Assembly (NCBI RefSeq): GCF_024435075.2
Contig: NZ_JAMZEG020000002.1
Span: forward strand, 1,007,501-1,071,500
Reading direction: 5' to 3'
Origin: Marinomonas maritima
GTDB taxonomy: Bacteria > Pseudomonadota > Gammaproteobacteria > Pseudomonadales > Marinomonadaceae
DNA length: 64,000 bases
Position numbers and translations under genes: made by a program. Shown here in pieces: positions 8,645-17,475 of this stretch (position 1 is its first letter; every line of letters begins with the position of its first letter). The notes beneath the pieces are model-generated. The model worked only from the letters and a program-made list of their open reading frames with translations, was not told the DNA's origin and did not search any database.

Positions 8645-10144
8645 ATGAAGACACCAATAGAAACCACTCTAAAAAATGATTTATTTATTTATCGTTTCTT
8701 ACTGTTACAGACCCCTGTTTTATTGATTAGTGGTCTGGTTGGAGCAGAGTTGTTTTCATTCGCATTAATAAGCTCAATTATCCTCTTTGTACTTACTCAG
8801 TTCGCCTATACTTTTTTTAAAGGCAGTACAGCATTTTCCATATGCGCGGGTATCTTGATGATGCTGACGTCATCTGCTTTGATTCAGAGCCAACTTGGCA
8901 TGATCGAGATGCACTTCCATATCTTCGCCACTATGGTCGTATTTTTAATCTATCAAAGTTGGAAGCCAATCATAGCGGCATTGTTAACCACTGCCATCTA
9001 TCATATTAGTTTTATGTTTGTTCAAATGGCGGGGACTCACCTAGGTGACATGCCTATTATGATTTTTGCTGGGCCTCATACTATGTGGGTGATGGTTGTG
9101 CATTGTGTTTTTGCCATTAGTGAAGCAATTATATTGATTTACATGGCATTGCTAATGAAAAAAGAATCTACCTCAAATGTGAAGATTGCCCATGCAATAG
9201 AAACCATTTCAAATAACAATGATTTATCGATTAGATTAACCAATCCTGCCTCAAATGCCGAAATTGCCTTTAACTCACTACTTGATAAGCTGGGAAATTT
9301 GTTTACGGATTATAAAGGCATCGCGAACGAGTTAGTGGCTAGCAGTAGTCAAATTAAGAAAATCAGTGAAGAAGTAACAGATCATGTTGTTGCAAGTAAT
9401 CAACGCGCTCAACTGGTTGCGACATCAACGGAAGATGTTTCTCACACAATGCGATCTATTACTGTGAGCAGCACTCAATCAGCCGATCTTATTAGAGAAT
9501 TAGAACAAGGCATTTTAGGTGACAGTAATAAAACCCTAGAAATCATGGAAGATATGCAGCTGCTATCCAAAAATACATCCACGGTTTCAGACTCACTCAA
9601 TTCGTTAACATCCGATGTGGAATCCATTACAAAGCTTCTTAATGCTATCAGAAGCATTTCAGAACAAACAAACCTACTCGCTCTAAACGCCGCCATCGAA
9701 GCGGCAAGAGCGGGGGAAACTGGCCGAGGCTTTGCTGTTGTTGCTGACGAAGTGAGAACGCTAGCTCAAAGATCCAGTGAATCCACAGATGATATAGAAA
9801 AAGTCCTCGCGAACTTGAATACAAGCGTTAACAATACCGTTCGTTCAATGGCGTCAGGTAAGGAAAGAACATCAATCAGTGTCGATCATGCAGAGAAAAT
9901 TTCAAAAGCATTATTAGAAAGGGCGCACTCTGTCAGTAATGTCGTGCTGTCTAGTAAAAAAATTGCCCAAGAATCTGTTGAACAAGAGAAAGTAATTTCC
10001 TTAATCAATGATCAGATTGGAGAGAATGCTAAATCTATTAAATCTTTATCCGATTTGATGATCAGCCTTCAGCAAAGTAGCAAAGACATCACCTTGGTTA
10101 CAAACACCTATGAAACTAAGGCAAACGCATTTAAAACAAAATAA
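8645..10144 (+). CDS. methyl-accepting chemotaxis protein with multi-pass membrane sensor
   Basis: A 499-residue chemoreceptor. Instead of two membrane helices flanking a periplasmic domain, residues 15-175 form about six hydrophobic segments. These contain a His-rich stretch (GMIEMHFHIFA, then a YH pair in the next segment) that could bind a metal or cofactor. A HAMP-like linker follows (about 180-225). The long cytoplasmic coiled coil has the hairpin tip EQTNLLALNAAIEAARAGE, which contacts CheA/CheW. The C terminus lacks the NWETF-type CheR/CheB tether. It is a single-gene unit with its own terminator. The ligand is unknown; sensing within the membrane (redox or gas) is an inference. Confidence 0.9.
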   Translation: MKTPIETTLKNDLFIYRFLLLQTPVLLISGLVGAELFSFALISSIILFVLTQFAYTFFKGSTAFSICAGILMMLTSSALIQSQLGMIEMHFHIFATMVVFLIYQSWKPIIAALLTTAIYHISFMFVQMAGTHLGDMPIMIFAGPHTMWVMVVHCVFAISEAIILIYMALLMKKESTSNVKIAHAIETISNNNDLSIRLTNPASNAEIAFNSLLDKLGNLFTDYKGIANELVASSSQIKKISEEVTDHVVASNQRAQLVATSTEDVSHTMRSITVSSTQSADLIRELEQGILGDSNKTLEIMEDMQLLSKNTSTVSDSLNSLTSDVESITKLLNAIRSISEQTNLLALNAAIEAARAGETGRGFAVVADEVRTLAQRSSESTDDIEKVLANLNTSVNNTVRSMASGKERTSISVDHAEKISKALLERAHSVSNVVLSSKKIAQESVEQEKVISLINDQIGENAKSIKSLSDLMISLQQSSKDITLVTNTYETKANAFKTK

Positions 10145-10161
10145 TCGTTAATTCTAGTACC

Positions 10162-10201
10162 AAAAAAGGCCTTATTGGTTTAATCCAACAAAGCCTTTTT
10201 G
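10162..10201 (+). terminator. terminator of the chemoreceptor gene
   Basis: AAAAAGGC...TTGG pairs with CCAA...GCCTTTTT over 16 positions with two mismatches, ending in TTTTTGTTGTTT. It lies 18 bp after the stop codon. Confidence 0.8.
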
Positions 10202-10205
10202 TTGT

Positions 10206-10504
10206 TTCTGTGAACCTATTCATTTGTAACTAGACCCTAATCGTATCGACCTATCAGAGCCAACTTCGTCTGATGCCCTTGTACTTAAACGCAATTCATC
10301 ATGCAGTAAACTCAAAAGGGGGAACGGTAGCTCTTCGGATTGAAAGTGCACATTTGAAAAGCGTCTTAGCCCTAAAGAGTAAACAAGACTTTACGAGCCT
10401 AAAAGCCAATCTACAGCAGAGAATGAAAATGTTGTTTTCAGTAGTAGATTACGCTTCGCTTATCATGCTCTCCCTCGCTCTCCCCTTGAAGAAAAAGGAA
10501 GAAA
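10206..10504. other. intergenic region without a convincing gene
   Basis: An 86-codon plus-strand frame starts at 10273 but runs into the stem of the gor terminator, has no ribosome-binding site and looks non-protein-like towards its end (basic low-complexity then KKTHCCAF). The minus strand has only broken frames. I see nothing functional apart from the flanking terminators. Confidence 0.5.
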
Positions 10505-10537
10505 TAAAAAAGACGCACTGCTGCGCCTTTTAAAAAA
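10505..10537 (-). terminator. terminator of gor
   Basis: Read on the minus strand, AAAAGGCGCA and TGCGTCTTTT pair (one mismatch) around a short loop, followed by a T-run. It lies about 25 bp after the gor stop codon. Confidence 0.75.
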
Positions 10538-10560
10538 TCACTCTAGGACTGGGTTCTAGG

Positions 10561-11937
10561 CTATTTTCGCTCTTTTAAAGAACCCGCTGAGAAGGTGACA
10601 AACTCTTCTGCACTGGTTGGGTGAACACCCACCGTGTCATCAAAGTCCGCTTTGGTTGCACCAGCTTTAATGGCGATACCCAAACCTTGAATGATTTCAC
10701 CAGAGTAGTCGCCGACCATGTGCGCACCAATGACTTTGTCATCTGTATTGTTAACCAATAACTTCATCAATGAACGAGCCGTGCCGCCACTTAATGTGTG
10801 TTTCATTGGGCGGAAGTCTGTTTGATAAACACGGAAGTCGATGCCGCGCGCTTCGGCTTCTTGTTCTGATAATCCAACAGTGCCAATGGCTGGTTGGCTG
10901 AATACGGCGGTTGGGATATTGTCGTAATCAAAATCGACTTCTTTTCCGTCGAACCAATAAGCAATGAGTGCCATCGCTTCTTTGATCGCCACTGGCGTTA
11001 ATTGAATGCGATCTGTCACGTCGCCTAACGCAAACACGCTGTCTGCAGACGTGGTGAAGTTATTATCAATGATTACCGCGCCATTTTTACCGGTTTTAAC
11101 ACCCGCTTTATCTAGCGCTAACGAACTAACGTTTGGCACTCGACCTGTTGCATAAAGGATCAAGCCGAATTCTTCTGTGTGTCCATCTTTAAAGTGAACA
11201 ATACGCGCGCCATTTTTGTTTGTCGCATCGGCTAATTCTATACGCTCAACATCGGTGTTTAAACGTACATCAATACCAGACTTTTTGTATTCTTCGCTGG
11301 CGAACGCTCGAACATCTTCGTCGAAGCCTCGTAGTAATTGGTCACCGCGATAAGCCAATGCGGTATCAACACCGAGTCCGTTCAAAATACCAGCGAATTC
11401 AACCGCGATATAACCACCGCCGACGACAAGGGCTTTTTTAGGCAGTTCATCTAAGAAAAACATTTCATTGGAACTAACAACCAAATCGCTACCATTAAAT
11501 TCTGGAATATACGGTTTGGCACCAACGGCAATAAGAATCCGTTCTGCTGTGTAGGTTTTGCCATCCACCATGACAGTATGAGCATCAACAAAGCTGGCAT
11601 AACCAGAGATCAGTTCTACACCGGCATTGCTCAACAAGTTGCCATAAATGCCATTTAATCGTTCAATTTCTTTGGTTTTATTGTCACGTAAAACAGACCA
11701 GTAAAATTGAGTACCTTGATGCTTCCAACCAAACCCTGCGGCCTCATCAAAGCCATGGCCGTATTCTGAAGCGTAAACAAAGAGTTTCTTAGGCACACAA
11801 CCAATATTAACGCACGTACCGCCTAAGGCGCTGCCTTCTGCTACGGCCACTTTATAGCCTTTAGACGCAGCAACTCGACTCGCTCTCACACCGCCGGAAC
11901 CGGCACCAATCACAAATAAATCGTACTGATAAGCCAT
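10561..11937 (-). CDS. gor: glutathione-disulfide reductase
   Basis: A 458-residue flavoprotein disulfide reductase that regenerates reduced glutathione with NADPH in the cytoplasm. The FAD motif GAGSGGVRASRVAA comes first. The redox-active pair Cys42/Cys47 follows in GGTCVNIGCVPKK, then an NAD(P)-binding GGGYIAVEFAG near residue 175. The C-terminal dimer interface carries HPTSAEEFVT with the catalytic His-Glu. Length matches the family. The conserved CVNIGCVPKK version separates it from lipoamide dehydrogenase and mercuric reductase. It is monocistronic with its own terminator. Confidence 0.94.
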   Translation of the reverse strand: MAYQYDLFVIGAGSGGVRASRVAASKGYKVAVAEGSALGGTCVNIGCVPKKLFVYASEYGHGFDEAAGFGWKHQGTQFYWSVLRDNKTKEIERLNGIYGNLLSNAGVELISGYASFVDAHTVMVDGKTYTAERILIAVGAKPYIPEFNGSDLVVSSNEMFFLDELPKKALVVGGGYIAVEFAGILNGLGVDTALAYRGDQLLRGFDEDVRAFASEEYKKSGIDVRLNTDVERIELADATNKNGARIVHFKDGHTEEFGLILYATGRVPNVSSLALDKAGVKTGKNGAVIIDNNFTTSADSVFALGDVTDRIQLTPVAIKEAMALIAYWFDGKEVDFDYDNIPTAVFSQPAIGTVGLSEQEAEARGIDFRVYQTDFRPMKHTLSGGTARSLMKLLVNNTDDKVIGAHMVGDYSGEIIQGLGIAIKAGATKADFDDTVGVHPTSAEEFVTFSAGSLKERK

Positions 11938-12057
11938 TCTGAGTCTCCAAAATAATTCATAATGTAGTATTCAATAAGTTTAACAGCCCCAACCGCCTAG
12001 ACATAGCGTCGATGAATTTCTTCTCTTTTATAGCTATATTCCTTTTAAAATAAATAA

Positions 12058-12314
12058 ATGCAGAACATCAATATCGCCGTATATGCTTTAGCTATTTTGC
12101 CTCACTTTTGTGGTTCATTCCTTTATGGTGTGGCGTTGAGTTTAGCCATATTGCCAATACTTTTTTTGCTAGCCTTAGTACGAAAATAAAGCCCGAACAA
12201 CGCTTTATATTCGCTTATACGGCGTTAGGCATGCTACCAACAAGCTTTTTGATAAAGGGCATCACGGTTGCTTTTTTTAAGCCATTGTCACAAAAAATAG
12301 AGTATGCAACCTGA
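12058..12314 (+). pseudogene. possible frameshifted small membrane protein
   Basis: Two short overlapping frames look like halves of one hydrophobic protein. Frame A (12058-12189, ATG start, 43 aa) reads AVYALAILPHFCGS then LSLAILPILFLLAL. Frame B (ending 12314) continues TKIKPEQRFIFAYTALGMLP then FLIKGITVAFFKPL. The frames meet at a run of seven T (12161-12167) read as T TTT TTG, so a -1 shift would join them into about 85 residues with two or three membrane helices. No good ribosome-binding site is visible. It could be a decayed gene, a real frameshift site or chance. The remainder of the 484-bp gap 11938-12421 shows nothing else. Confidence 0.3.
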
Positions 12315-12421
12315 TCAATCAAAGGGAGTGAGAGCTAATCTATGGCAATGTATGCGTAAATTCCTTTATGCCTCTAACCCAACTGGGTATCATTAATAAA
12401 ATTTGCTATGGAATGATTCTT

Positions 12422-13234
12422 ATGAAATTTGTCTCTTTTAATATCAACGGTTTGCGCGCTCGACCACATCAAATAGAAGCATTAGTTGAAAAACACGCGC
12501 CAGACGTCATTGGCTTACAAGAAATTAAGGTTCACGATGACGCCTTTCCCCACGAGATTCCGGCATCAGTTGGCTATCATGCGTATTATTATGGACAAAA
12601 ATCTCACTACGGTGTGGCGATTTTTAGCAAGCAAGAAGCCATAAAAGTAGAATACGGTTTTCCTGGTGATGAAGAAGACGCACAGCGTCGTATGATTATC
12701 GCCACTTTTGATACGCCACAAGGCCCCATCAAAGTATTGAACGGTTATTTCCCACAAGGCGAAAGCCGCGACCATGAAACCAAGTTTCCAGCAAAGCGTA
12801 AGTTCTATGCGGATTTAATGGATTACCTTGCATCTCATTCACCAGATGAAAAAATCATTGTGATGGGCGATATCAATATCTCGCCAACGGATTTAGACAT
12901 TGGTATCGGTGAACCTAATGCAAAACGCTGGTTAAAAATGGGAAAATGCAGCTTCTTACCAGAAGAAAGAGAATGGCTAAACACGCTAACAAATTGGGGG
13001 TTAACAGATACTTATCGCCAATTAAACCCAACTAAAAATGATCGCTTTAGCTGGTTTGACTATCGCTCGAAAGGGTTTGATGACACACCAAAGCGCGGTT
13101 TAAGAATCGACGTTATTATGTCTTCAAATGGCTTAACGCCATACCTAAATGAAGCAGATGTTGACTACGATTTGCGTGCACTGGAGAAACCCTCCGACCA
13201 CGCCCCGATCTGGACAAGCTTCAATCTAAGTTAA
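12422..13234 (+). CDS. xthA: exodeoxyribonuclease III
   Basis: A 270-residue Mg-dependent AP endonuclease and 3'-5' exonuclease of the EEP fold, used in base-excision repair. It starts MKFVSFNINGLRARPHQ, as in E. coli Exo III. The expected motifs follow: IGLQEIK (metal-binding Glu), NGYFPQG, MGDINISPTDLDIG (Asp/Asn pair), LRIDVIMSS and the C-terminal KPSDHAPIW catalytic His. The upstream in-frame ATG at 12368 would add 18 residues foreign to the family, whereas GGAA sits 8 nt before 12422, so I use 12422. Confidence 0.95.
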   Translation: MKFVSFNINGLRARPHQIEALVEKHAPDVIGLQEIKVHDDAFPHEIPASVGYHAYYYGQKSHYGVAIFSKQEAIKVEYGFPGDEEDAQRRMIIATFDTPQGPIKVLNGYFPQGESRDHETKFPAKRKFYADLMDYLASHSPDEKIIVMGDINISPTDLDIGIGEPNAKRWLKMGKCSFLPEEREWLNTLTNWGLTDTYRQLNPTKNDRFSWFDYRSKGFDDTPKRGLRIDVIMSSNGLTPYLNEADVDYDLRALEKPSDHAPIWTSFNLS

Positions 13235-13337
13235 CAAAGAGTCATTAAGGCGGTCGCTGTGCAAATAACGTACAAAGCAATATAATGACCGCCCTGTATG
13301 ATAAGAACAGCTATCAAACACGACTACTACCACATTT

Positions 13338-13367
13338 ATCCACAAACAATGTGGATGGTTTTATTTT
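13338..13367 (+). terminator. hairpin with T-rich tail, terminator or operator
   Basis: ATCCACA (13338-13344) and TGTGGAT (13350-13356) enclose AACAA and are followed by GGTTTTATTTTT. It may end the xthA transcript, 103 bp upstream. Because it also lies about 60 bp before the ArsR-type regulator start, it could instead be that protein's operator. Confidence 0.4.
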
Positions 13368-13416
13368 TGTCATAGAGCTTAGCGCAACAATACCCTATTA
13401 GAAACGAGAAAAGATC

Positions 13417-13731
13417 ATGGAAAACGAAACACTTACAATGGAAGAGATGCTGCGCCAATCATCGCAAGCCGCTGTGTTTTTGAAGGCTCTAAGCAATGAA
13501 AATCGTCTGATGATTTTATGTCACTTACTGGATAAAGAGTTGTCTGTTACAGCGTTGAATGAGAAGCTTCCTTTAAGCCAATCTGCTCTTTCGCAACACC
13601 TTGCGGTATTAAGAAAAGATGGACTCGTCAGCACTCGACGAGTATCTCAAACCATTTTTTACAGTCTAGGTGACAGCAGAGTAAAAGAGCTGATCCAAAC
13701 ACTGCACCGCCTTTTCTGCCCTACACTGTAA
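13417..13731 (+). CDS. ArsR-family regulator with BigR/SqrR/YgaV-type cysteine pair
   Basis: A 104-residue winged-helix repressor. The recognition helix region is LSQSALSQHLAVLRKDGLVSTRR. It lacks the ELCVCDL-type metal site of ArsR/SmtB. It does have two cysteines, Cys35 (RLMILCHLL) and Cys101 (LFCPTL), 66 residues apart. That is the spacing of the redox-sensing pair in BigR, SqrR and E. coli YgaV, which form a tetrasulfide link on reaction with sulfane sulfur. I therefore read it as a possible persulfide or redox sensor. No obvious sulfide-oxidising partner gene is adjacent. It converges with the hydrolase gene, stop codons 8 bp apart. Confidence 0.85.
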   Translation: MENETLTMEEMLRQSSQAAVFLKALSNENRLMILCHLLDKELSVTALNEKLPLSQSALSQHLAVLRKDGLVSTRRVSQTIFYSLGDSRVKELIQTLHRLFCPTL

Positions 13732-13739
13732 AATAAATA

Positions 13740-14447
13740 TTAGTTTTCTTTAAAAAAACGCTCGATCAATTCAGCCAACCATGTCGGCTGTTCCATAGGC
13801 AACATATGCCCACATTCATCGACGACGTGAGTATTGAAACACTCTGAGTCTTTCATTTTATTCAACACAGCAGTCGACAATAACCCGTCATCACGCCCAA
13901 TAGCAAAACACAGCGGGAAGGTTGTTTTTTCAAGTCTCGGCAATAAATTTGGCCGAACTAAGCTGCTCTTTAATTGCTGAATAAAAACAGCGCCACCCAA
14001 ACGTTTATCCATCAACTGAATACACTCAACCAGTTCCTCACGTGCTTTATTGACCTGACCTAGCATCATGATGGCTTTTTTCTTTGGAATGCCACCGTAA
14101 CCCTGCTTAGCAACCCAATTCAATGCGATTTCTCGTTGCTGACGTTCAGAGTCTAATAAACTCGTTGCTGTATTAGACACAACGATTAAACCATTCACGC
14201 GCTCAGGGTATTTCATTGCAAAAGCACACGCCAAATACCCTCCCATAGAAAAACCAAGTAAATTAATAGGGTGCTCTGGCAAGACCATTGCTAGGGCATC
14301 CACTATGGTTTCTATTGTCTCCTCCATAGGAATAGAGACATGCTTCAAGATTATCGACTCACCCAAAGCCTGTTGCGTATAGCCCCAAAGGCGTTCATCA
14401 CACATAGTACCGGGTAGACAATAAACGTTTGTTAACACAATTTTCAC
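13740..14447 (-). CDS. alpha/beta-fold hydrolase
   Basis: A 235-residue serine hydrolase. The nucleophile elbow is GFSMGG (Ser about 67), the acid is probably in GRDDGLL (about 190) and the base in ECGHMLP (His about 213), so the triad is complete. The early LPGTMCDERLW supplies an oxyanion-loop-like Gly. The start is GTG at 14447 with a weak upstream AAGA, 9 bp after the Lig E stop codon, which implies co-transcription with the ligase gene. The family (BioH/MenH/esterase-like) is broad and the substrate cannot be named. Confidence 0.82.
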   Translation of the reverse strand: MKIVLTNVYCLPGTMCDERLWGYTQQALGESIILKHVSIPMEETIETIVDALAMVLPEHPINLLGFSMGGYLACAFAMKYPERVNGLIVVSNTATSLLDSERQQREIALNWVAKQGYGGIPKKKAIMMLGQVNKAREELVECIQLMDKRLGGAVFIQQLKSSLVRPNLLPRLEKTTFPLCFAIGRDDGLLSTAVLNKMKDSECFNTHVVDECGHMLPMEQPTWLAELIERFFKEN

Positions 14448-14456
14448 TCTTAAATG

Positions 14457-15296
14457 TTAAAAATGTGTATCACGGACTCGTAGAAAGCTTGCAAACCTTG
14501 GGATGCCTCGCTCGGTGAAACCATGATATTTGTAAGTAACGTAGTCGCCTAATTTAGGAGGAGTACGTCGTTCCTCGTCAGAAAAGCCGCTGCCAATTTT
14601 GAAGCGAATGCCAGATGGCATCTCAACAAGAATAGAGCCCATCATGCCATCGTATTTTCCGGACCCGTTTAAGATTCTTATCACTTTCGCTTCTGCGTCC
14701 ATGTGTGGTTTTAATTTAAGTAGATTATCGGTTCTACCACTTTCAAAACGAGCCAACTTACGATGTAGCATCAACCCTTCCGCACCTTTTTTTACATAGT
14801 CATCCAACACTCGATGAAGCTCTTGATTACTGAACACGGTAAATTGCTTAATAGGAATAACATGGGGAAGGTTTAGGTCAAGAATGATCTGTGTATAACG
14901 CTGAGATCGAGCTTCAAAGGTCATGGTTTTTTCTGCGTCTGGCGCATCGAATACCATATAGTGAATGTGTTTCCACTCGCTATCGACGGGGGTATTTTTT
15001 CTCACTGTCGACATGACAAATTCAAAATCATTGCGTTTAGACCAAAGCTCACCATCGAGCCAGACATTAGGCAATTTATCCGTAAACCAGTCAGGGGCAT
15101 GGATTGGATTTCCCTGACGCGTCATCAGCGCCTCTCCTGTCCAAATTGCACGAACGCCATCGTACTTTTCACTCACCAGATAATCCTCTGCATGAGTGCT
15201 TTCTGAAAAACGTGTTGCTAATTGCACTTGAGGTAACGCAAACAGAAACACAGGAAATACCAATAGGCATACAGCCAAACACTTTTTAAACAACAT
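14457..15296 (-). CDS. ligE: secreted ATP-dependent DNA ligase, Lig E type
   Basis: A 279-residue minimal ATP-dependent DNA ligase. The adenylated lysine is Lys44 in motif I SEKYDGVRA. WLDGELW (motif III), the later GLMLHR (motif IV) and LLKLKP (motif V) follow, and a short OB-fold domain ends the protein. No extra DNA-binding domain is present. It carries an N-terminal signal peptide (MLFKK, hydrophobic core, cleavage after FLFA, residue 20), which marks the Lig E group thought to act in the periplasm, possibly on DNA taken up or in biofilm. It does not replace the essential NAD-dependent LigA. An alpha/beta hydrolase gene follows in the same direction. Confidence 0.9.
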   Translation of the reverse strand: MLFKKCLAVCLLVFPVFLFALPQVQLATRFSESTHAEDYLVSEKYDGVRAIWTGEALMTRQGNPIHAPDWFTDKLPNVWLDGELWSKRNDFEFVMSTVRKNTPVDSEWKHIHYMVFDAPDAEKTMTFEARSQRYTQIILDLNLPHVIPIKQFTVFSNQELHRVLDDYVKKGAEGLMLHRKLARFESGRTDNLLKLKPHMDAEAKVIRILNGSGKYDGMMGSILVEMPSGIRFKIGSGFSDEERRTPPKLGDYVTYKYHGFTERGIPRFASFLRVRDTHF

Positions 15297-15403
15297 TGTT
15301 CACTCCTTTGATATTAATAAAATGCTATCCATAGCACAGAGTTACGCTAAACGATTTTATTTAAGGAATCAAATTTTAACCGACCTGATTCATCAACCAG
15401 CAT

Positions 15404-15439
15404 AAAAAAAGCCCATATTTGTCGCCAAATATGGGCTTT
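15404..15439 (-). terminator. terminator of htpG
   Basis: A perfect 14-bp stem (AAAGCCCATATTTG with its complement) and a 4-nt loop are followed on the minus strand by seven T. It is 35 bp after the htpG stop codon. The T-run favours the minus direction. Confidence 0.92.
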
Positions 15440-15473
15440 GATTCTATAAGAAAGACACTATGTCGTGAGTGGC

Positions 15474-17402
15474 TTATTTACTCAGCTGAACGATCAGCTT
15501 GTTCATACGGCTCACAAACGTCGCTGGGTCTTCTAGCTGACCACCTTCAGACAAGGTAGCCTGTTCAAACAACAACCAAGCCATATCTGCAAAGCGCTCT
15601 TCATCAGACTCTTCATTCATCTTCGCCACAATCGGGTGATCTGGATTCACCTCAAGGGTCGGTTTAGATTCAGGAAGCTTCTGACCCGCTTGCTCAAGCA
15701 AACGACGCATCTGCATGCCCATGTCGTTCTCACCAACCACCAAACACGCTGGTGAGTTAGTCAAACGAGCGGTTGAGTTTACGCTAGCTACTTTTTCAGC
15801 CAATACCGCTTTCATACGGTCAAGAAGTGGCTTCATTTGTTCCGCTTTCTCTTCTTTTTCTTTTTTCTCTTCTTCGTTATCTTGATCTGTTAAATCTAAC
15901 TTGCCTTTGGTCACGTCTTGGAAAGATTTGCCTTCAAATTCTTGCAAAGAAGACATCATCCATTCGTCAATACGATCGCTTAGCAGTAGTACTTCAAAAC
16001 CTTTCTTACGAAGAATTTCTAAATGCGGGCTGTTTTTCGCCGTATTGTGACTTTCCGCATAGATGTAATAAACCTTATCTTGACCTTCACTCATACGCTC
16101 GATGTATTGAGCCAAAGACACAGTCTGTTCTGGTGCGTCGTTATTAGTTGAACTAAAGCGCAATAGACCGGCAATTTTGTCTTTATTACCCATGTCATCG
16201 GCTGGACCTTCTTTGATGACATTACCAAACTCGTCCCAGAATTTTTGATAATCTTCTGGTTCGTTTTTCGCCATCTTAGTTAGCATGTCCAATACGCGCT
16301 TCGTCAACGCAGAACGCATAGAGTCAACCGCATGGTCATTTTGCAAAATTTCACGAGAGACGTTCAAAGACAAATCATTTGAATCCACCACACCCTTCAC
16401 GAAACGCATGTAAGGCGGAAGGAAGGCTTCCGCTTCATCCATGATGAACACACGCTGAACATACAGTTTCAGGCCGCGTTGCATGTCGCGATTCCATAGA
16501 TCGTAAGGCGCTTTTGATGGAATATAAAGCAAGCTTGCGTATTCCAACTTACCTTCCACTTTGTTGTGTGACCACTTCAAAGGCTCTTGGTAATCATGAG
16601 AAATGTGCTTATAAAATTCTTGGTATTCTTCTTCTGTTACTTCATTACGAGGGCGCGTCCAAAGAGCTTTTGCAGAGTTAACCGCTTCAAACTCAGGCGC
16701 TTTACTTTCATCTACTGGTTTAGGGTTGCCCTCTTCATCCATTTCTGGGTAAACAGGCTTTTCCATCTCAACAGGAATAGAAATATGATCAGAATACTTA
16801 GTGACTAGATGACGAAGGCGGAAGTTGTCAGCAAAGTCTTTTTCGTCGGTCTTAAGATGAAGCGTGATACGCGTACCACGAGTTTCTTTGTCGATGTTCT
16901 CGATCGTAAATTCACCAGAACCATCAGACACCCAACGTACTGCTTCACTTTCAGAAACGCCCGCTCGACGAGTTTCAACCGTTACTTTATCCGCTACGAT
17001 GAATGACGAATAAAAACCCACACCAAACTGACCAATTAATTGACTGTCTTTTTTCTGATCGCCGCTCAGTTTCTCTAGAAAAGAAGAGGTACCTGACTTG
17101 GCGATTGTTCCAAGATTGGTAATGGCTTCTTCACGAGACATACCAACACCGTTGTCATCGATAACAACGGTGTTTGTTTCTTTATCGAATTCGATACGAA
17201 CACGTAGATTAGGGTCTTCGGCGAGAAGGTCTGCGTTAGCGACAGACTCAAAGCGAAGCTTATCGACCGCATCCGATGCGTTTGAAATCAGCTCTCGTAG
17301 AAAAATTTCTTTGTTGGAGTACAAAGAGTGGATCATCAAATGCAGTAGTTGTTTTACTTCGGTTTGAAATCCTAACGTTTCTTTTTGAGTATCAGTTGCC
17401 AT
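15474..17402 (-). CDS. htpG: molecular chaperone HtpG (Hsp90)
   Basis: A 642-residue bacterial Hsp90, a homodimeric cytosolic ATP-dependent chaperone. The GHKL ATPase domain shows FLRELISNASDAVDKLR, DNGVGMSREE, GTIAKSGTSSF and IGQFGVGFYS. The middle domain includes FVKGVVDSNDLSLNVSRE, and a C-terminal dimerisation domain ends the protein. Length equals the family norm. A heat-shock (sigma32) promoter candidate lies about 75-100 bp upstream, and a strong terminator follows, so it is a single-gene unit. Confidence 0.97.
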   Translation of the reverse strand: MATDTQKETLGFQTEVKQLLHLMIHSLYSNKEIFLRELISNASDAVDKLRFESVANADLLAEDPNLRVRIEFDKETNTVVIDDNGVGMSREEAITNLGTIAKSGTSSFLEKLSGDQKKDSQLIGQFGVGFYSSFIVADKVTVETRRAGVSESEAVRWVSDGSGEFTIENIDKETRGTRITLHLKTDEKDFADNFRLRHLVTKYSDHISIPVEMEKPVYPEMDEEGNPKPVDESKAPEFEAVNSAKALWTRPRNEVTEEEYQEFYKHISHDYQEPLKWSHNKVEGKLEYASLLYIPSKAPYDLWNRDMQRGLKLYVQRVFIMDEAEAFLPPYMRFVKGVVDSNDLSLNVSREILQNDHAVDSMRSALTKRVLDMLTKMAKNEPEDYQKFWDEFGNVIKEGPADDMGNKDKIAGLLRFSSTNNDAPEQTVSLAQYIERMSEGQDKVYYIYAESHNTAKNSPHLEILRKKGFEVLLLSDRIDEWMMSSLQEFEGKSFQDVTKGKLDLTDQDNEEEKKEKEEKAEQMKPLLDRMKAVLAEKVASVNSTARLTNSPACLVVGENDMGMQMRRLLEQAGQKLPESKPTLEVNPDHPIVAKMNEESDEERFADMAWLLFEQATLSEGGQLEDPATFVSRMNKLIVQLSK

Positions 17403-17475
17403 GTTGTAGCTTGCTCCTATTTGAATGAACCTTCGGTAAAAACCAAAAGTGTATTTCTTTTCACTTGTGCATCAT

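Noticed and set aside
10273..10533. 86-codon plus-strand frame between the chemoreceptor and gor
   Set aside because: It ends inside the gor terminator stem, has no ribosome-binding site and no recognisable domain.
13249..13293. GGCGGTC/GACCGCC inverted pair after xthA as a terminator
   Set aside because: The loop would be 31 nt and no T-run follows.
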